DNA from: Burkholderia stagnalis
GTDB lineage: Bacteria; Pseudomonadota; Gammaproteobacteria; Burkholderiales; Burkholderiaceae
Length of the DNA: 64,000 bases
NCBI RefSeq assembly: GCF_902830275.1
Contig: NZ_CADESW010000022.1
Location: 1 to 64,000, forward strand
Direction of reading: 5' to 3'
The position numbers and the translations under genes were made by a program. Shown in pieces: positions 34,514-43,928 of this stretch (its first letter is position 1; every line of letters starts with the position of its first letter). The notes beneath the pieces were generated by a model. The model was not told where the DNA came from. It saw only the letters and a list, made by a program, of their open reading frames with translations, and did not search any database.

Positions 34514-35061
34514 GATGCGCCCTCGCAACGGCCGGCGACGACGCGTGCCCGGCCGCCTGCGGCGATCCGCACGCAGCGCGACGAGCGCGCCGCGTCGGCC
34601 TCGGGCGCCCCGCGGGCCGGGCGCAGCTCGAATCGCCGGATCCCGCCGATCGCCTGGCCGGCCGGCGGTGCAAATGCCAGATCGTGCGCCACGCCCGCGA
34701 CAGCCACGCCGGGGTCGCGCGGATACCGCCGCAACACGCGCGCCTGTTCGTCGAAATGCCCGCTCACGATCCAGCCGCACGACCATTCCGCATCATCGCA
34801 GCGCTGCCCGGATTGCAGGCAGGCGCCATCGCTCCCGGCCCGGCACAGCGTGACGCGCACACCGAGACGCGCCGCTTCGGCCCGCGCGAACGACAGCGCG
34901 CCGAGCAACGCACGCGAGCGGGCGTCGACCCGTTCGCGCATCTGCCACTGGTCGAATGCAGGCGCCGCGTAGAGGCCGAGTCCGGCCATCACCGCAACCA
35001 CCACCATCAACTCGACGAGCGAGAATCCGCACGCCCGCCACCCTGTTCCACCGCGCCGCAT
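34510..35061 (-). CDS. fimT: FimT/GspH-type pseudopilin
   Basis: 183 residues from ATG 35061, placed six bases after GGAGG. The signal RACGFSLVELMVVVAVMAGLGLYAAPAF has the G|FSLVE site. The region RVDARSRALLGALSFARAEAARLGVRVTLCRAG is the conserved GspH/FimT motif. Four cysteines occur in the middle of the protein. First gene of the minor pilin operon, 153 bases after nrdR. FimT proteins of some bacteria bind DNA during natural uptake; whether this one does is not known. Confidence 0.87.
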   Translation of the reverse strand: MRRGGTGWRACGFSLVELMVVVAVMAGLGLYAAPAFDQWQMRERVDARSRALLGALSFARAEAARLGVRVTLCRAGSDGACLQSGQRCDDAEWSCGWIVSGHFDEQARVLRRYPRDPGVAVAGVAHDLAFAPPAGQAIGGIRRFELRPARGAPEADAARSSRCVRIAAGGRARVVAGRCEGAS

Positions 35062-35214
35062 CGCCACCCTCCGCCAACGTCATGCGACGACTGTAGCGGC
35101 GCGTACGCACGCGCACCATCTGCCGAACGGCCAGCTGGCGGCGCGCGAACGCCCCGGCCACAATCGGCGCAGGACGAGCAACCTGGAGGGAACGTAATGA
35201 AACAGCGCAGCGCG

Positions 35215-35697
35215 TCAGCGCTTACGCGTCGGCTTGGCGGCCGGAGAGGCGCGACGGAATTCTTCGATCACGTCGGCAAATTCGGAGACGTCTTCGAACC
35301 GGCGATATACCGATGCGAAACGCACGTAGGCAATCGTATCGAGGCCGCGCAACTCGTTCATCACGAGCTCGCCGAGCTTCTCGCTACGCACTTCGCGCTC
35401 GCCTGTCGCGAGCAGCTGATATTCGATGCGGGCGACCGCCGCGTCGATCGCGTCAGCCGCAACCGGCCGCTTGCGCAGCGCGAGTTGCATGCTGGCGACG
35501 ATCTTGCGACGGTCGAACTCCGTGCGGCTGCCGTCCTTCTTCACGACGGCCGGCAATGCCAGCTCGACCCGCTCGTACGTCGTGAAACGCTTGTCGCAGG
35601 CCGAGCAGCGACGACGCCGGCGAATCGCGGCGCCATCTTCGGACACGCGAGAATCCACCACCTGCGTGTCGTCGCTCCGGCAGAACGGGCAGCGCAT
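35215..35697 (-). CDS. nrdR: Transcriptional repressor NrdR
   Basis: 160 residues. The N-terminal zinc ribbon MRCPFCRSDDTQVVDSR...RRRRCSACDKRFTTYERVE (Cys3, Cys6, and the second pair about residues 31-34) and the ATP-cone (LPAVVKKDGSRTEFDRRKIVASMQLALRKR) are both complete. NrdR senses ATP/dATP and represses ribonucleotide reductase genes through NrdR boxes. The gene starts 6 bases after the glyA stop codon, the usual beta-proteobacterial arrangement, so it is co-transcribed with glyA. Confidence 0.96.
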   Translation of the reverse strand: MRCPFCRSDDTQVVDSRVSEDGAAIRRRRRCSACDKRFTTYERVELALPAVVKKDGSRTEFDRRKIVASMQLALRKRPVAADAIDAAVARIEYQLLATGEREVRSEKLGELVMNELRGLDTIAYVRFASVYRRFEDVSEFADVIEEFRRASPAAKPTRKR

Positions 35698-35703
35698 GAG
35701 CGA

Positions 35704-36951
35704 TCAGCGATAGACCGGGAAACGCTTGGTCAGCTCGGCCACTTGCGTGCGCACGCGCTCGATCGTCGCCGCGTCTTCCGGGCTCTCGAGCACGTCGGCG
35801 ATCAGGTTGCCGACCAGCTCGGCTTCCGCCGGGCCGAAGCCGCGCGTCGTCATCGCCGGCGAGCCAAGGCGCACGCCGCTCGTCACGAACGGTTTTTCCG
35901 GATCGTTCGGAATCGCGTTCTTGTTGACCGTGATGTGCGCGGCGCCGAGCGCGGCTTCCGCTGCCTTGCCGGTGATGTTCTTCGCGCGCAGGTCGACCAG
36001 CATCACGTGGCTTTCGGTGCGGCCCGACACGATGCGCAGGCCGCGCTTCACGAGCGTTTCAGCCAGCACGCGTGCGTTCTCGACCACCTTCTGCTGGTAC
36101 GCCTTGAATTCCGGCGACAGCGCTTCCTTGAACGCGACGGCCTTCGCGGCGATCACGTGCATCAGCGGGCCACCCTGGATGCCCGGGAAGATCGCCGAGT
36201 TGATCTGCTTCTCGTACTCGGCCTTCATCAGGATCACGCCGCCGCGCGGGCCGCGCAGGCTCTTGTGCGTCGTGGTCGTGACGAAGTCGGCGTGCGGCAC
36301 CGGGTTCGGGTAGACGCCCGCGGCGATCAGGCCAGCGTAGTGCGCCATGTCGACCATCAGGTACGCGCCGACCGACTTCGCGATCTTCGCGAGACGCTCG
36401 AAATCGATCTTCAGCGCGAATGCCGACGCGCCCGCGACGATCAGCTTCGGCTTGTGTTCCTGCGCGAGCTTCTCGGCGGCGTCATAGTCGATGTCTTCGT
36501 TTTCGTTCAGGCCGTAGCTGACGACGTTGAACCACTTGCCCGACATGTTCACCGGCGAGCCGTGCGTCAGGTGGCCGCCGTGCGCGAGGCTCATGCCCAT
36601 GATCGTGTCGCCCGGCTTGAGCATCGCGAAGAACACGCCCTGGTTCGCCTGCGAACCCGAGTTCGGCTGGACGTTCGCGGCTTCCGCGCCGAACAGCGCC
36701 TTCACGCGATCGATCGCGAGCTGCTCGACGACGTCGACATACTCGCAACCGCCGTAATAGCGCTTGCCCGGATACCCTTCGGCGTACTTGTTCGTGAGTT
36801 GCGAGCCCTGCGCAGCCATCACGGCCGGGCTCGTGTAGTTTTCCGACGCGATCAGCTCGATGTGATCTTCCTGGCGGCGGTTTTCCTGTTCGATCGCGGC
36901 AAAGACTTCGGGATCGACGTTCGCAATGGTGCTTTGGGCTCTGTCAAACAT
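35704..36951 (-). CDS. glyA: Serine hydroxymethyltransferase
   Basis: 415 residues, normal length. The enzyme converts serine and THF to glycine and 5,10-methylene-THF in the cytosol, using PLP. Motifs: IELIASENYTSPAVMAAQGSQLTNKYAEG near the N-terminus, DMAHYAGLIAAG, and the PLP lysine in VTTTTHKSLRGPRGG (about residue 229). The start at 36951 (MFDRAQSTI) is supported by the conserved N-terminus, although the frame is open upstream. Coupled with nrdR. No glycine riboswitch was recognised in front. Confidence 0.97.
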   Translation of the reverse strand: MFDRAQSTIANVDPEVFAAIEQENRRQEDHIELIASENYTSPAVMAAQGSQLTNKYAEGYPGKRYYGGCEYVDVVEQLAIDRVKALFGAEAANVQPNSGSQANQGVFFAMLKPGDTIMGMSLAHGGHLTHGSPVNMSGKWFNVVSYGLNENEDIDYDAAEKLAQEHKPKLIVAGASAFALKIDFERLAKIAKSVGAYLMVDMAHYAGLIAAGVYPNPVPHADFVTTTTHKSLRGPRGGVILMKAEYEKQINSAIFPGIQGGPLMHVIAAKAVAFKEALSPEFKAYQQKVVENARVLAETLVKRGLRIVSGRTESHVMLVDLRAKNITGKAAEAALGAAHITVNKNAIPNDPEKPFVTSGVRLGSPAMTTRGFGPAEAELVGNLIADVLESPEDAATIERVRTQVAELTKRFPVYR

Positions 36952-37366
36952 ACGGTTTCCGTTAAGTGTGTACAGGTTGACCGGGGTGGCCGAGTACATT
37001 GCGCTGCTGGAGGCACCAGCTCGACATGGCGGAAGAATCCGTATGACGCGAGACAGGACAGCCACCGGCGATGCACGCGACGGCGCACAACGGCTGCCCA
37101 GGCGAACGGCAAAAAACGATGCCCTGCGCTTCACGGTGGGACGCTCCACCTTGAACCCGAGGGTTCTATCGCCAGTCACGCAGGGGTGATGAACGCACTA
37201 GTTTATTGGATGCGTCATGAATAGGCAACCGCGCGGGCGCCGCCCGGACAATTGGGGACAGGCCCATCACGCCCGCAGCGTATACCTTCCGCCGCCTTGC
37301 CGCGGTGCGGCAATCACAGTACGCTTGCAGGTTCCTCATCCGCTTCTTTACCGACCAGGAGCAGCA
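36952..37366. other. Divergent promoter region glyA / ydfG with palindrome
   Basis: 415 bases without a credible gene. A perfect inverted repeat, TTGCCGC-GGT-GCGGCAA, at 37297-37313 lies 53 bases before the ydfG start and may be an operator. Several ATG codons on the reverse strand read in frame into glyA, but that extension lacks family conservation. Confidence 0.5.
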
Positions 37367-38113
37367 ATGATCGTGTTCGTCACAGGCGCGTCCGCCGGCT
37401 TCGGCGCCGCCATCGCCCGTGCCTTCGTCAAGGGTGGCCACCGCGTCGTCGCGACCGCGCGCCGCAAGGATCGCCTCGACGCGCTCGCCGCCGAGCTCGG
37501 CGACGCGCTGCTGCCGCTCGAGCTCGACGTGCGCGACCGCGCCGCCGTCGAGGCCGTCGAGGCCACGCTTCCCGCCGAATTCGCGGCGCTCGACGTGCTC
37601 GTCAACAACGCGGGCCTCGCGCTCGGCGTCGAGCCGGCGCAGAAAGCCAGCCTCGACGAATGGCAGACGATGATCGACACGAACTGCTCGGGGCTCGTGA
37701 CGGTCACGCATGCACTGCTGCCCGGCATGATCGCGCGCGGCCGCGGCCACATCTTCAACCTCGGGTCGGTCGCCGGCATGTACCCGTATCCGGGCGGCAA
37801 CGTCTACGGGGCGACCAAGGCATTCGTCAGACAATTCAGCCTGAACCTGCGCGCCGACCTGATCGGCACGCCGCTGCGCGTCACCGACATCGAGCCGGGC
37901 CTCTGCGGCGGCACCGAGTTCTCGAACGTCCGCTACCGCGGCGACGACACGAAGGCAGCGAACGTGTATGCGAACGTCCAGCCGCTCACGGCCGAGGACA
38001 TCGCCGACACGATCTACTGGATCGCGACCCGCCCCGCGCACGTGAACATCAACACGATCGAGATGATGCCGGTCGCCCAGGCGCCCGCCGGCCTGACGAT
38101 CCACCGCGGCTGA
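37367..38113 (+). CDS. ydfG: NADP-dependent 3-hydroxy acid / serine dehydrogenase YdfG (SDR)
   Basis: 248 residues, the YdfG length. Cofactor motif VTGASAGFGAAIARAF (residues 5-20) and VATARRKDRL for NADP. VLVNNAGLALG is next, the catalytic Ser lies in LGSVAGMYPYPGG, and Tyr/Lys in NVYGATKAF (YxxxK). The C-terminal segment YWIATRPAHVNINTIEMMP is characteristic of YdfG. It oxidises L-allo-threonine, serine and 3-hydroxy acids, and detoxifies malonic semialdehyde in E. coli. The start at 37367 follows AGGAGC. Confidence 0.92.
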   Translation: MIVFVTGASAGFGAAIARAFVKGGHRVVATARRKDRLDALAAELGDALLPLELDVRDRAAVEAVEATLPAEFAALDVLVNNAGLALGVEPAQKASLDEWQTMIDTNCSGLVTVTHALLPGMIARGRGHIFNLGSVAGMYPYPGGNVYGATKAFVRQFSLNLRADLIGTPLRVTDIEPGLCGGTEFSNVRYRGDDTKAANVYANVQPLTAEDIADTIYWIATRPAHVNINTIEMMPVAQAPAGLTIHRG

Positions 38114-38199
38114 CCGCCCTGCGGGCCCGGCCGCGGGCCGGCCCGCATCCCACAACATTCCGTTACGAATCGGTACCGAACCGGGTACCCCGGTTCCGG

Positions 38200-38212
38200 T
38201 AGAATGCGCGCC
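38200..38212 (+). promoter_or_regulatory. TAGAAT -10 box immediately before ybgC
   Basis: TAGAAT at 38200-38205 is seven bases from ATG 38213 and overlaps a second ATG at 38204. No Shine-Dalgarno sequence precedes either. If used, it would give a leaderless or near-leaderless ybgC transcript at the head of the Tol-Pal genes. Confidence 0.4.
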
Positions 38213-38689
38213 ATGACCCAGCCTACCCGCCCCCCGGAAGCGCCTTCCGGCTTCGCCTGGCCGGTTCGCGTTTATTACGAGGATACGGACGCAGGCGGCA
38301 TCGTCTTCTATGCCAACTACCTGAAATTCTTCGAGCGCGCGCGCACGGAGTGGCTGCGCGCCTGCGGCATCGACCAGCGGCGGCTCGCCGACGAAACGGG
38401 CGCGATCTTCATCGTCCGCAGCACCGCGCTCGACTATCGCGCGCCGGCGCGGCTCGACGACACGCTGGCGATCACGAGCCGGCCCGGGCGGATCGGCCGC
38501 GCGTCGGTGGAATTCATGCAGGAAGCGTGGCGCGGCGAAACGCTGCTCGTCTCGGGGCACATCCGCATCGGTTGCGTCGACCGCGACGGCATCCGGCCGG
38601 CGCCGATCCCGCCGGGCGTGCTCGACGCGCTGCAACGCGGGCCCGTCACCGAAGCCGGGCAGACTGTAGTGTCAACGGGGCCGGCATGA
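38213..38689 (+). CDS. ybgC: Acyl-CoA thioesterase YbgC of the Tol-Pal system
   Basis: 158 residues with the hot-dog fold signature YYEDTDAGGIVFYANYLKFFERARTEWLR (about 20-48), where the Asp of TDAGG is catalytic. It hydrolyses short-chain acyl-CoA or acyl-ACP in the cytosol and is the usual first gene of the tol-pal locus. The start is ATG 38213; ATG 38204 would add MRA. 195 bases separate it from tolQ. That gap is GC-rich with no further gene seen, so tolQ may have its own promoter. Confidence 0.92.
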   Translation: MTQPTRPPEAPSGFAWPVRVYYEDTDAGGIVFYANYLKFFERARTEWLRACGIDQRRLADETGAIFIVRSTALDYRAPARLDDTLAITSRPGRIGRASVEFMQEAWRGETLLVSGHIRIGCVDRDGIRPAPIPPGVLDALQRGPVTEAGQTVVSTGPA

Positions 38690-38884
38690 GCCCCGTTTAG
38701 ACAAAGCCCATGAACTCGCCTTCCTGAATCGATACTAAGCAAGGTTCGGCGTCAGGGGCGGCAGCGGCAATCCGGCGCGCCGCGCGCTGCCGGCGCCGGG
38801 CGCTCCTGGCCTTGCACCGCTCGCCGGGCTCCCGGCCAAGCACTGTTGGCCAGGCACCCCCGAAGGGACGTTACTCAAACCTCT

Positions 38885-39562
<678 letters not shown>

Positions 39563-39572
39563 GGAGCACGCC

Positions 39573-40022
39573 ATGGCAGGAACGCCCATCCGATCCAGCA
39601 TGCGCGGCGGCCGCTCGCGCCGCGCGATGGCCGACATCAACGTCGTGCCGTACATCGACGTGATGCTCGTGCTGCTCGTGATCTTCATGGTCACCGCGCC
39701 GCTCGTCGCCCCGTCGATCATCAACCTGCCGACCGTCGGCAATGCCGCGCCGCAGGAGCAGACGCCGCCCGTCGTCGTCAACATCAAGGCCGACCGCACG
39801 ATGAGCGTCAAGTACAAGAGCGCCTCGGGCGCGACGCAGGAAGACACGATGACCAAGGCCGAGCTCGACAGCTTCATCGTGGCCCGCCAGGCGGATCATC
39901 CCGACCAGCCGGTCGTGATCGCAGCGGACAAGACCGTGCAGTACGATGCAGTCATGACCGTGATGTCGGACCTGAAGGCGCGCGGCGTCAAGCGCGTCGG
40001 CCTCCTCGTCAAATCGCAATGA
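39573..40022 (+). CDS. tolR: Tol-Pal system protein TolR
   Basis: 149 residues. One N-terminal membrane helix contains the proton-conducting Asp in NVVPYIDVMLVLLVIFMVTAPL. A periplasmic peptidoglycan-binding domain follows (VVVNIKADRTMSVKY... to KRVGLLVKS). It partners with TolQ. The stop codon overlaps the tolA start by 4 bases (ATGA). Confidence 0.95.
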   Translation: MAGTPIRSSMRGGRSRRAMADINVVPYIDVMLVLLVIFMVTAPLVAPSIINLPTVGNAAPQEQTPPVVVNIKADRTMSVKYKSASGATQEDTMTKAELDSFIVARQADHPDQPVVIAADKTVQYDAVMTVMSDLKARGVKRVGLLVKSQ

Positions 40023-41056
40023 AACGGCAATCCCCGCGCGGCAGCGCCTACCCGCCGATGCCGCCGCGCGAGCGCGGCACGTGGCGCGCGTTCGCGCTCG
40101 CCGCGTTGATGCACGTGCTGCTCGCGCTGTTCCTGTATCACGGCGTGCAGTGGCAGAACAGCACGCCGGCCGGCGCCGAGGCCGAACTGTGGACGGCGGT
40201 GCCGGACACCACGCCCCCGCAACCGGTCGCGCCGCCGCCCGCGAAGGTCGCGCCGCCCCCTCCCCCGGTGAGGAACGAGGAAGCGGACATCGCGCTGCAG
40301 CAGAAGAAGCGCCAGCAGGAAGCCGCCGCGCGTGAAGCGCTGCTCGAGCAGCAGCGCCGCGCGGCGCAACTGAAGGCACAGCAGGAAGAAGACACCCGGC
40401 GCGCGCAGCTCGCGGCCAGGCAGGCGGCCGCGCTCGCCGCGCAGAAAGCCGCCGCGCAGAAAGCCGCCGAGCAGGAAAAGCAGAAGCAGGCCGACAAGCT
40501 CAAGCAGAAACAGCTTGCCGAGCAGCAGAAACTCGAACAGCAAAAGCTCGAGCAACAGAAGCAGGCGAAGCTCGAAGCCCAGCAGGCGGCCAAGGCGAAA
40601 GCCGAAGCCGCGTCGAAGGCGAAGGCCGAAGCGGCCGCGAAGGCCAAGGCAGACTCCGCGGCGAAGGCGAAGCTCGACCAGGAACGCCGCACGCGCCTCG
40701 CGCAGATGCAGGGCCTCGCGGGCGGTGGCGAAGGCGGCGGCGAGGGCCTCGCGAAGAGCGGCACCGGCACGGGCTCCGGCGGCAATGCGGCGTCCCCGGG
40801 CTACCCGGACAAGGTGCGGCGCCGCGTGAAGCCGAACATCGTCTGGGGCGGCGAGCGCGCGGGCCTGACGACGGTCGTCGCGATCCGCTGCACGCCGTCG
40901 GGCGATGTATTGAGCGTATCGATCCGCCGTTCGAGCGGAAATTCGGGGTGGGATCAAGCCGTGGTCAGTGCGATCCAGGCGTCGGTCCCGTTGCCGCCCG
41001 ATTCTAACGGCCGTACCCCGTCGGACATTACGATTACCTTCAAGGCGGCGGAGTGA
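40019..41056 (+). CDS. tolA: Tol-Pal system spanning protein TolA
   Basis: 345 residues in three parts. A single N-terminal membrane helix is FALAALMHVLLALFLYHGV (about 23-41). A Pro-rich linker then leads to a long alanine/lysine/glutamine coiled coil with many AAQKAAEQ-like repeats (about 90-235) that spans the periplasm. The C-terminal domain, TVVAIRCTPSGDVLSVSIRRSSGNSGWDQAVVSAI, is TonB/TolA-like and contacts Pal and TolB. The coiled-coil region has low sequence complexity, so length varies between strains. Confidence 0.93.
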   Translation: MKRQSPRGSAYPPMPPRERGTWRAFALAALMHVLLALFLYHGVQWQNSTPAGAEAELWTAVPDTTPPQPVAPPPAKVAPPPPPVRNEEADIALQQKKRQQEAAAREALLEQQRRAAQLKAQQEEDTRRAQLAARQAAALAAQKAAAQKAAEQEKQKQADKLKQKQLAEQQKLEQQKLEQQKQAKLEAQQAAKAKAEAASKAKAEAAAKAKADSAAKAKLDQERRTRLAQMQGLAGGGEGGGEGLAKSGTGTGSGGNAASPGYPDKVRRRVKPNIVWGGERAGLTTVVAIRCTPSGDVLSVSIRRSSGNSGWDQAVVSAIQASVPLPPDSNGRTPSDITITFKAAE

Positions 41057-41165
41057 GCGGAAATGCGCTTACACTCCGGACGTCGCTGTAAGACGGGAAC
41101 GAATCGGGTATTTTTACTGTCTCTGCGGTTGCGCAGCGATACAAGTCATACGGGAAGCAAGAAGC

Positions 41166-42461
41166 ATGAGTTTGATGACGAAGCTAGGTTTCAGGGCACT
41201 CGTGGCCTCGTGTCTGATTGCGGCGGGCAGCGCCGCTAACGCGCAGGTCGACGTGCTGATCACCGGCGTCGGTTCGACCCAGTTCCCCATCGCCACCGCG
41301 AACTTCGCGAACGAGGCGGGCCTGCCCCAGCAGGTCACGTCGATCGTCCGCGCCGACCTCGCCCGCAGCGGCAAGTTCACCAACGTCGACGCCGGCAGCA
41401 CGCCGGTGCCGGAAACCGCGCAGGTCGACCTCGGCGCGTGGAAGGCCAAGGGCGCGAATGCGTTCGTCGCCGGCAGCGTGAACCGCGAGGCAAACGGCCA
41501 GTACAAGGTCAACTTCATCCTGTACGACACCGTGAAGCAGCAGAGCCTCGGCGGCCTGTCGCTGACCGCGAACGACGGCACGCTGCGCACGGCCGGCCAC
41601 AAGATCGCCGACTACATCTACCAGAAGCTGCTCGGTACGCGCGGCGTGTTCGCGACGCGCCTGTCGTACGTGATCAAGTCCGGCAACCGCTACCAGCTGC
41701 AGATTTCCGATTCGGACGGCCAGAACGCGCGCATCGCGCTGTCGAGCACCGAGCCGATCATCTCGCCGTCGTGGTCGCCGAGCGGCACGAAGGTCGCGTA
41801 CGTCTCGTTCGAGCGCAAGAAGCCGATCGTCTACATCCACGACCTGCCGACCGGCCGCCGCTACATCGTGTCCGACCAGAAGGGCAACAACAGCGCGCCG
41901 GCGTGGTCGCCGGACAGCCAGACGCTGTCGGTCGCGCTGTCGCTGACGGGCAACACGCAGATCTACTCGGTCAATGCGAACGGCGGCGGCCTGCGCCGGC
42001 TGACGCAGAGCAGCTCGATCGACACCGAGCCGTTCTACTCGCCTGACGGCCGCTGGATCTACTTCACGAGCGACCGCGGCGGCGCGCCGCAGATCTACCG
42101 GATGCCGGCCCAGGGCGAAAGCGCCGGCTCGGCCCAGCGCGTGACCTTCACCGGCAGCTACAACACGAGCCCGCGCGTGAGCCCGGACGGCAAGCTGCTC
42201 GCTTACATCTCCCGCACGGGCGGGGGCTTCAAGCTCTACGTTCAGGATCTGCAGACGGGCGCGGCGAACGCGATCACGAATACCAGCCATGACGAGTCGC
42301 CGAGCTTTGCGGCGAACGGCCAGTACGTGCTGTACGCCACGCAGTCGGGTGGCCGCAACGTGCTGGCTGCCGTCCCGTCCGACGGCAGCGCGCCGCCGCA
42401 GATTCTGTCCGTCCAGGGCGGCTCCGTACGCGAGCCGTCGTGGGGACCCTTCATGCAATGA
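41166..42461 (+). CDS. tolB: Tol-Pal system periplasmic beta-propeller TolB
   Basis: 431 residues with a Sec signal peptide (MSLMTKLGFRALVASCLIAAGSAANA, cleaved before QVDVLI). An N-terminal domain ends near residue 160 and a six-bladed WD40-like propeller follows, with repeats of the type PSWSPSGTKVAYVS, PAWSPDSQTLSVAL and PFYSPDGRWIYFTSDRGG. TolB binds Pal and TolA's C-terminal domain. 109 bases lie between tolA and tolB; 17 bases separate tolB and pal. Confidence 0.96.
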   Translation: MSLMTKLGFRALVASCLIAAGSAANAQVDVLITGVGSTQFPIATANFANEAGLPQQVTSIVRADLARSGKFTNVDAGSTPVPETAQVDLGAWKAKGANAFVAGSVNREANGQYKVNFILYDTVKQQSLGGLSLTANDGTLRTAGHKIADYIYQKLLGTRGVFATRLSYVIKSGNRYQLQISDSDGQNARIALSSTEPIISPSWSPSGTKVAYVSFERKKPIVYIHDLPTGRRYIVSDQKGNNSAPAWSPDSQTLSVALSLTGNTQIYSVNANGGGLRRLTQSSSIDTEPFYSPDGRWIYFTSDRGGAPQIYRMPAQGESAGSAQRVTFTGSYNTSPRVSPDGKLLAYISRTGGGFKLYVQDLQTGAANAITNTSHDESPSFAANGQYVLYATQSGGRNVLAAVPSDGSAPPQILSVQGGSVREPSWGPFMQ

Positions 42462-42478
42462 CCACAAGGAGAGTAACC

Positions 42479-42988
42479 ATGATGTCAAAAAAGGCTCGTC
42501 TGGCCCTGGCCGTGATGATGATCGGCGCACTGGCAGCATGTAAGTCGGGCGTGAAGCTCGACGACAAGGCCAACGCCGGCGCGGTGAGCACGCAGCCGAA
42601 CCCGGAAAACGTCGCGCAAGTGAACGTCGATCCGCTGAACGATCCGAACAGCCCGCTCGCGAAGCGCAGCATCTACTTCGACTTCGACAGCTATTCGGTG
42701 AAGGACGAGTACCAGCCGCTGATGCAGCAGCACGCTCAGTACCTGAAGAGCCATCCGCAGCGTCACGTGCTGATCCAGGGCAACACCGACGAGCGCGGCA
42801 CGAGCGAGTACAACCTGGCGCTGGGCCAGAAGCGTGCCGAAGCCGTCCGTCGCGCGATGGCGCTGCTCGGCGTGGCCGACGCGCAAATGGAAGCCGTGAG
42901 CCTCGGCAAGGAAAAGCCGCAGGCAGCGGGTCACGACGAAGCTTCGTGGGCGCAGAACCGCCGCGCGGATCTCGTCTACCAACAGTAA
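42479..42988 (+). CDS. pal: Peptidoglycan-associated lipoprotein Pal
   Basis: 169 residues. The lipoprotein signal ends LAAC with lipidated Cys21. The OmpA-like peptidoglycan-binding domain runs IYFDFDSYSVKDEY... NTDERGTSEYNLALGQKRAEAV. Pal is held in the outer membrane and links it to the cell wall. Two adjacent ATGs (42479, 42482) follow AAGGAG; the first is used here. Confidence 0.96.
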   Translation: MMSKKARLALAVMMIGALAACKSGVKLDDKANAGAVSTQPNPENVAQVNVDPLNDPNSPLAKRSIYFDFDSYSVKDEYQPLMQQHAQYLKSHPQRHVLIQGNTDERGTSEYNLALGQKRAEAVRRAMALLGVADAQMEAVSLGKEKPQAAGHDEASWAQNRRADLVYQQ

Positions 42989-43007
42989 GTAACGGAAGAA
43001 TCGCCGT

Positions 43008-43757
43008 ATGACGCACCGTCTATCCTGGCTGCGCGTGGCCGCAGCCTTCTGCGTCGCCGGCGCGGCGTGGTCGGCCGCGCCGGCGCACGCCGGCATGTTC
43101 GACGACAACGAAGCGCGCCGCGCCGTGCTCGACCTGCGCAGCAAGAGCGACAATCTTGCGAACCAGTTGTCGGCCGCGCAACGCACGATCCTCGATCAGA
43201 CCGCCCGCCTCGACCAGCTGAACCAGCAGGTCGCGACGCTGCGCGGCGAGAACGAGGATCTGACGAACCGGCTCACGACGCTCGAACGCCAGCAGAAGGA
43301 GTACTACACCGATCTCGATACGCGGCTCAAGAAGTTCGAGCCGCAGCAGAAGACGGTCGACGGTGTCGAAGGCACCGTGCAGCCGGGCGAGACGGACGCG
43401 TTCAATACAGCGCAGCAGCAGTTCCGCGACGGCAACTTCAAGGCGGCCGCCGCATCGTTCCGCAGCTTCATCGCGAAGTATCCGCAGAGCCCTTACCAGC
43501 CGACCGCGCAGTACTGGCTCGGCAACGCGCAGTACGCACTGCGCGACTACAAGGGTTCGACGGCGACGTGGCAGGGCATCGTCGGCAAGTACCCGCAGCA
43601 TCCGCGCGCAGCCGATGCGATGCTGGCGATCGGCACGAACCAGCTCGAGCAAGGCCAGAAGGCGGCGGCGAAGAAGACCTTCGAACAGGTCGTCTCGCAG
43701 TACAGCGGGTCGAGCGCGGCGCAGACGGCACAGGGCAAGCTGCAGACGATGAAATAA
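43008..43757 (+). CDS. cpoB: Cell division coordinator CpoB (YbgF)
   Basis: 249 residues. Sec signal peptide cleaved after PAHA (about residue 28). A trimerising coiled coil follows (ARRAVLDLRSKSDNLANQL... to YTDLDTRLKKFE, about 35-110). A C-terminal TPR domain consists of tandem repeats such as AFNTAQQQFRDGNFKAAAASFRSFIAKYPQSPYQPTAQYWLGNAQYALRDY. CpoB links Tol-Pal constriction with PBP1B activity at the septum. It is the last gene of the operon and is followed by the tRNA-Lys promoter. Confidence 0.94.
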   Translation: MTHRLSWLRVAAAFCVAGAAWSAAPAHAGMFDDNEARRAVLDLRSKSDNLANQLSAAQRTILDQTARLDQLNQQVATLRGENEDLTNRLTTLERQQKEYYTDLDTRLKKFEPQQKTVDGVEGTVQPGETDAFNTAQQQFRDGNFKAAAASFRSFIAKYPQSPYQPTAQYWLGNAQYALRDYKGSTATWQGIVGKYPQHPRAADAMLAIGTNQLEQGQKAAAKKTFEQVVSQYSGSSAAQTAQGKLQTMK

Positions 43758-43772
43758 TTTAGCTCCGGGTTG

Positions 43773-43801
43773 TTGACGAGCTCAAAACCCGCCGCTATAA
43801 T
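43773..43801 (+). promoter_or_regulatory. Sigma-70 promoter of tRNA-Lys
   Basis: TTGACG (43773-43778), a 17-base spacer and a perfect TATAAT (43796-43801), 11 bases before the first base of the tRNA. Confidence 0.9.
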
Positions 43802-43812
43802 TTCGCCTCTTT

Positions 43813-43888
43813 GGGTCGTTAGCTCAGTTGGTAGAGCAGCGGACTTTTAATCCGTTGGTCGCGTGTTCGAGTCACGCACGGCCTACCA
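43813..43888 (+). tRNA. tRNA-Lys (anticodon TTT)
   Basis: 76 bases with encoded CCA. The acceptor stem is GGGTCGT pairing ACGGCCT, with G-U at both positions 1 and 4. The D arm is TAGCTCAGTTGGTAGAGC. The anticodon arm GCGGACTTTTAATCCGT has anticodon TTT. The T arm is GCGTGTTCGAGTCACGC. Confidence 0.96.
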
Positions 43889-43896
43889 GATGGACG

Positions 43897-43928
43897 AAAA
43901 AGGGCTTAGCTTCGGCTAAGCCCTTTTT
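43897..43928 (+). terminator. Rho-independent terminator after tRNA-Lys
   Basis: A perfect 14-bp stem, AAAAAGGGCTTAGC / GCTAAGCCCTTTTT, closed by a TTCG tetraloop and ending in a T tract, 8 bases after the tRNA. Confidence 0.95.

Noticed and set aside
36952..37180. Glycine riboswitch before glyA
   Set aside because: No tandem aptamer-like conserved core could be recognised in the leader.
40290..40730. Tandem repeat array
   Set aside because: The repetitive sequence is the Ala/Lys/Gln coiled coil of TolA, normal for the family.
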